Shown piece by piece: positions 6,803-7,840 of a DNA stretch of 7,840 nucleotides (positions are counted from its first letter, which is position 1; every line of letters starts with the position of its first letter). The position numbers and the translations under genes were made by a program. The stretch lies in contig DYNO01000153.1 in assembly GCA_020721025.1 (NCBI GenBank), positions 1 through 7,840 of the forward strand, written 5' to 3'. The notes under the pieces were generated by a model that was given only the letters and a program-made list of their open reading frames with translations, had not been told where the DNA came from and did no database searches. The stretch is from Thiomargarita sp. (GTDB lineage Bacteria; Pseudomonadota; Gammaproteobacteria; Beggiatoales; Beggiatoaceae).

Positions 6803-7801
6803 TTATCTCCCGAACTCAGTCCAAGCAATTGCGATAACTTCAAGCAATCCTTGCGTTTTTACATTTGTTGATCCCATGACTAAACGATACGCATCTTGTT
6901 GCAAATCGAGTAGCTTGAATAAATAGCGCGAGTTTACTTGGCGCGCGAGGCGTTGTAAAGGTTCACGATAATCTTGATTAATCAGAACGTGGGAATGACC
7001 ACTTTGTGAGTAGCGAATTAAGTCCATCGTCCAACTGAGCATCCACGGCAAAACTTGGGTAACTGTTTGTTTATTCCACTGTTCAGCAATTTTCACTGGG
7101 TCAAGTTTGCCACTGGGTAATTGTGCCAACGTGTCGAATAATTCTCGCCGTTTGTTTAATTCCTCGCCTTCAATCAAGTTTAAAGCGGCAAGGGGGGCGT
7201 GGGCAGTGAGATTGAGCAACAAGGGGGCGGAATGCGTGGTTGAAATTTTGGATTCTAACCAAGTTTGGGCTAACGTTTTGTCGGGACGGCTAAAATCAAA
7301 GCGTTGGCAACGGCTGCGAATGGTGGCAAGCAACGCGCTGGGACGGTGACTGATGAGCATCAACATCGTGCTTTTTGGCGGTTCTTCGAGCAATTTCAAT
7401 AAGCTATTCGCTGCATTGTGATTCATCGCCTCCGCCGGATTGAGAATAATAATTTGATGCCGTCCATAATTCGCGGTAAGGGTACAAAATTCAATCAGAT
7501 GGCGAATTTGGTCAATGGCGATTTGTTTGCCCACTTCTGCGGGTTCTACCGGCATTAAGTCCGGGTGAGTATGGGCTTTGAGCAACAGACAGGGTTTGCA
7601 ATAACCGCATGTTCGTGGCAGATCGTCGCGCACCTTGGGTTTTTCGCATAACAGAAATTCCGCAAGTTGTTGTGCGAAAACCGCTTTTCCCATGCCCTTC
7701 GTACCACACAGCAGCAGGGAATGCGGCAAACGTTGTTGTGTCCATGCGTTTAATAACGTGTGCCAAATAGGTTGATGCCAAGGGAGAATCGGGTGCAGCA
7801 T
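6803..7801 (-). CDS. holB: DNA polymerase III delta' subunit (clamp loader)
   Basis: The delta' subunit is the rigid stator of the clamp loader that places the beta sliding clamp on DNA, partnering with delta and tau/gamma. The 332 residues match the family. The N-terminal AAA+ fold has a Walker A-like GTKGMGK (33-39), more complete than that of E. coli delta', which does not use ATP. A zinc module is marked by Cys52, Cys65, Cys68 and Cys71. LLEEPP (137-142) and the sensor-1/SRC region (Ser163-Arg164-Cys165 in TIRSRCQRF) are characteristic. A helical C-terminal domain follows. DnaX (tau/gamma) is unlikely because the protein is short and the fold begins with the HolB-type PWHQPIWHTLLNAW. The start is ATG at 7801 with AAGG five bases upstream. 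It is first in the holB-pilZ-carA run. The 39 bases before it at the window edge show no end of a preceding gene such as tmk. Confidence 0.95.
   Translation of the reverse strand: MLHPILPWHQPIWHTLLNAWTQQRLPHSLLLCGTKGMGKAVFAQQLAEFLLCEKPKVRDDLPRTCGYCKPCLLLKAHTHPDLMPVEPAEVGKQIAIDQIRHLIEFCTLTANYGRHQIIILNPAEAMNHNAANSLLKLLEEPPKSTMLMLISHRPSALLATIRSRCQRFDFSRPDKTLAQTWLESKISTTHSAPLLLNLTAHAPLAALNLIEGEELNKRRELFDTLAQLPSGKLDPVKIAEQWNKQTVTQVLPWMLSWTMDLIRYSQSGHSHVLINQDYREPLQRLARQVNSRYLFKLLDLQQDAYRLVMGSTNVKTQGLLEVIAIAWTEFGR
6807..6811 (-). promoter_or_regulatory. pilZ ribosome binding site within the end of holB
   Basis: On the minus strand GGGAG lies across the last sense codons of holB, two bases before its TAA stop and ten bases before the pilZ ATG. 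The six-base gap between the two genes and this embedded site suggest co-transcription and possibly translational coupling of holB and pilZ. They also support the chosen pilZ start. Confidence 0.6.
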
Positions 7802-7840
7802 AAGTACCTTAATTTCAAGCGATAAATTTAATTGTTAAAA

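Overview
The window looks like chromosomal DNA from a gammaproteobacterium with moderately AT-leaning composition (hand counts of roughly 44-50% GC in dnaE exteins). The evidence is the E. coli-like layout of the DnaE protein and the holB-pilZ gene pair, which is typical of Gammaproteobacteria. A sulfur-oxidising Thiotrichales/Beggiatoaceae-type host would fit the composition, but that is only an impression.

Layout: (1) 77-937 (+), a complete NAD(P)-dependent beta-hydroxyacid dehydrogenase-family oxidoreductase. (2) 938-1091, a 154-base gap probably holding the dnaE promoter and leader. (3) 1092-5102 (+), dnaE, the replicative DNA polymerase III alpha subunit, starting at GTG and interrupted in frame by a 192-residue mini-intein (3318-3893). 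(4) 5103-5286, a convergent gap with a long imperfect inverted repeat. (5) 7801-5287 (-), a compact apparent operon holB-pilZ-carA: the clamp-loader delta' subunit, a type IV pilus PilZ protein and the glutaminase subunit of carbamoyl-phosphate synthetase. The gaps are 6 and 13 bases.

The most notable feature is the DnaE intein. It sits between the Lys and Ser of the conserved GFNK|SHSAAYA motif, four residues downstream of where cyanobacterial DnaE is split by its trans-splicing intein. It has Hint-fold blocks A, B, F and G and no visible homing endonuclease. It begins with Thr instead of the usual Cys or Ser, ends CCSN and is followed by Ser. It is AT-richer than the flanking exteins. Splicing would restore a normal 1144-residue alpha subunit. 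An intein with Thr at position 1 raises a real mechanistic question.

The rest is housekeeping. Two replisome subunits (DnaE, HolB) lie in the window but in separate, convergent transcription units. carA is transcribed toward dnaE and has no carB directly after it.
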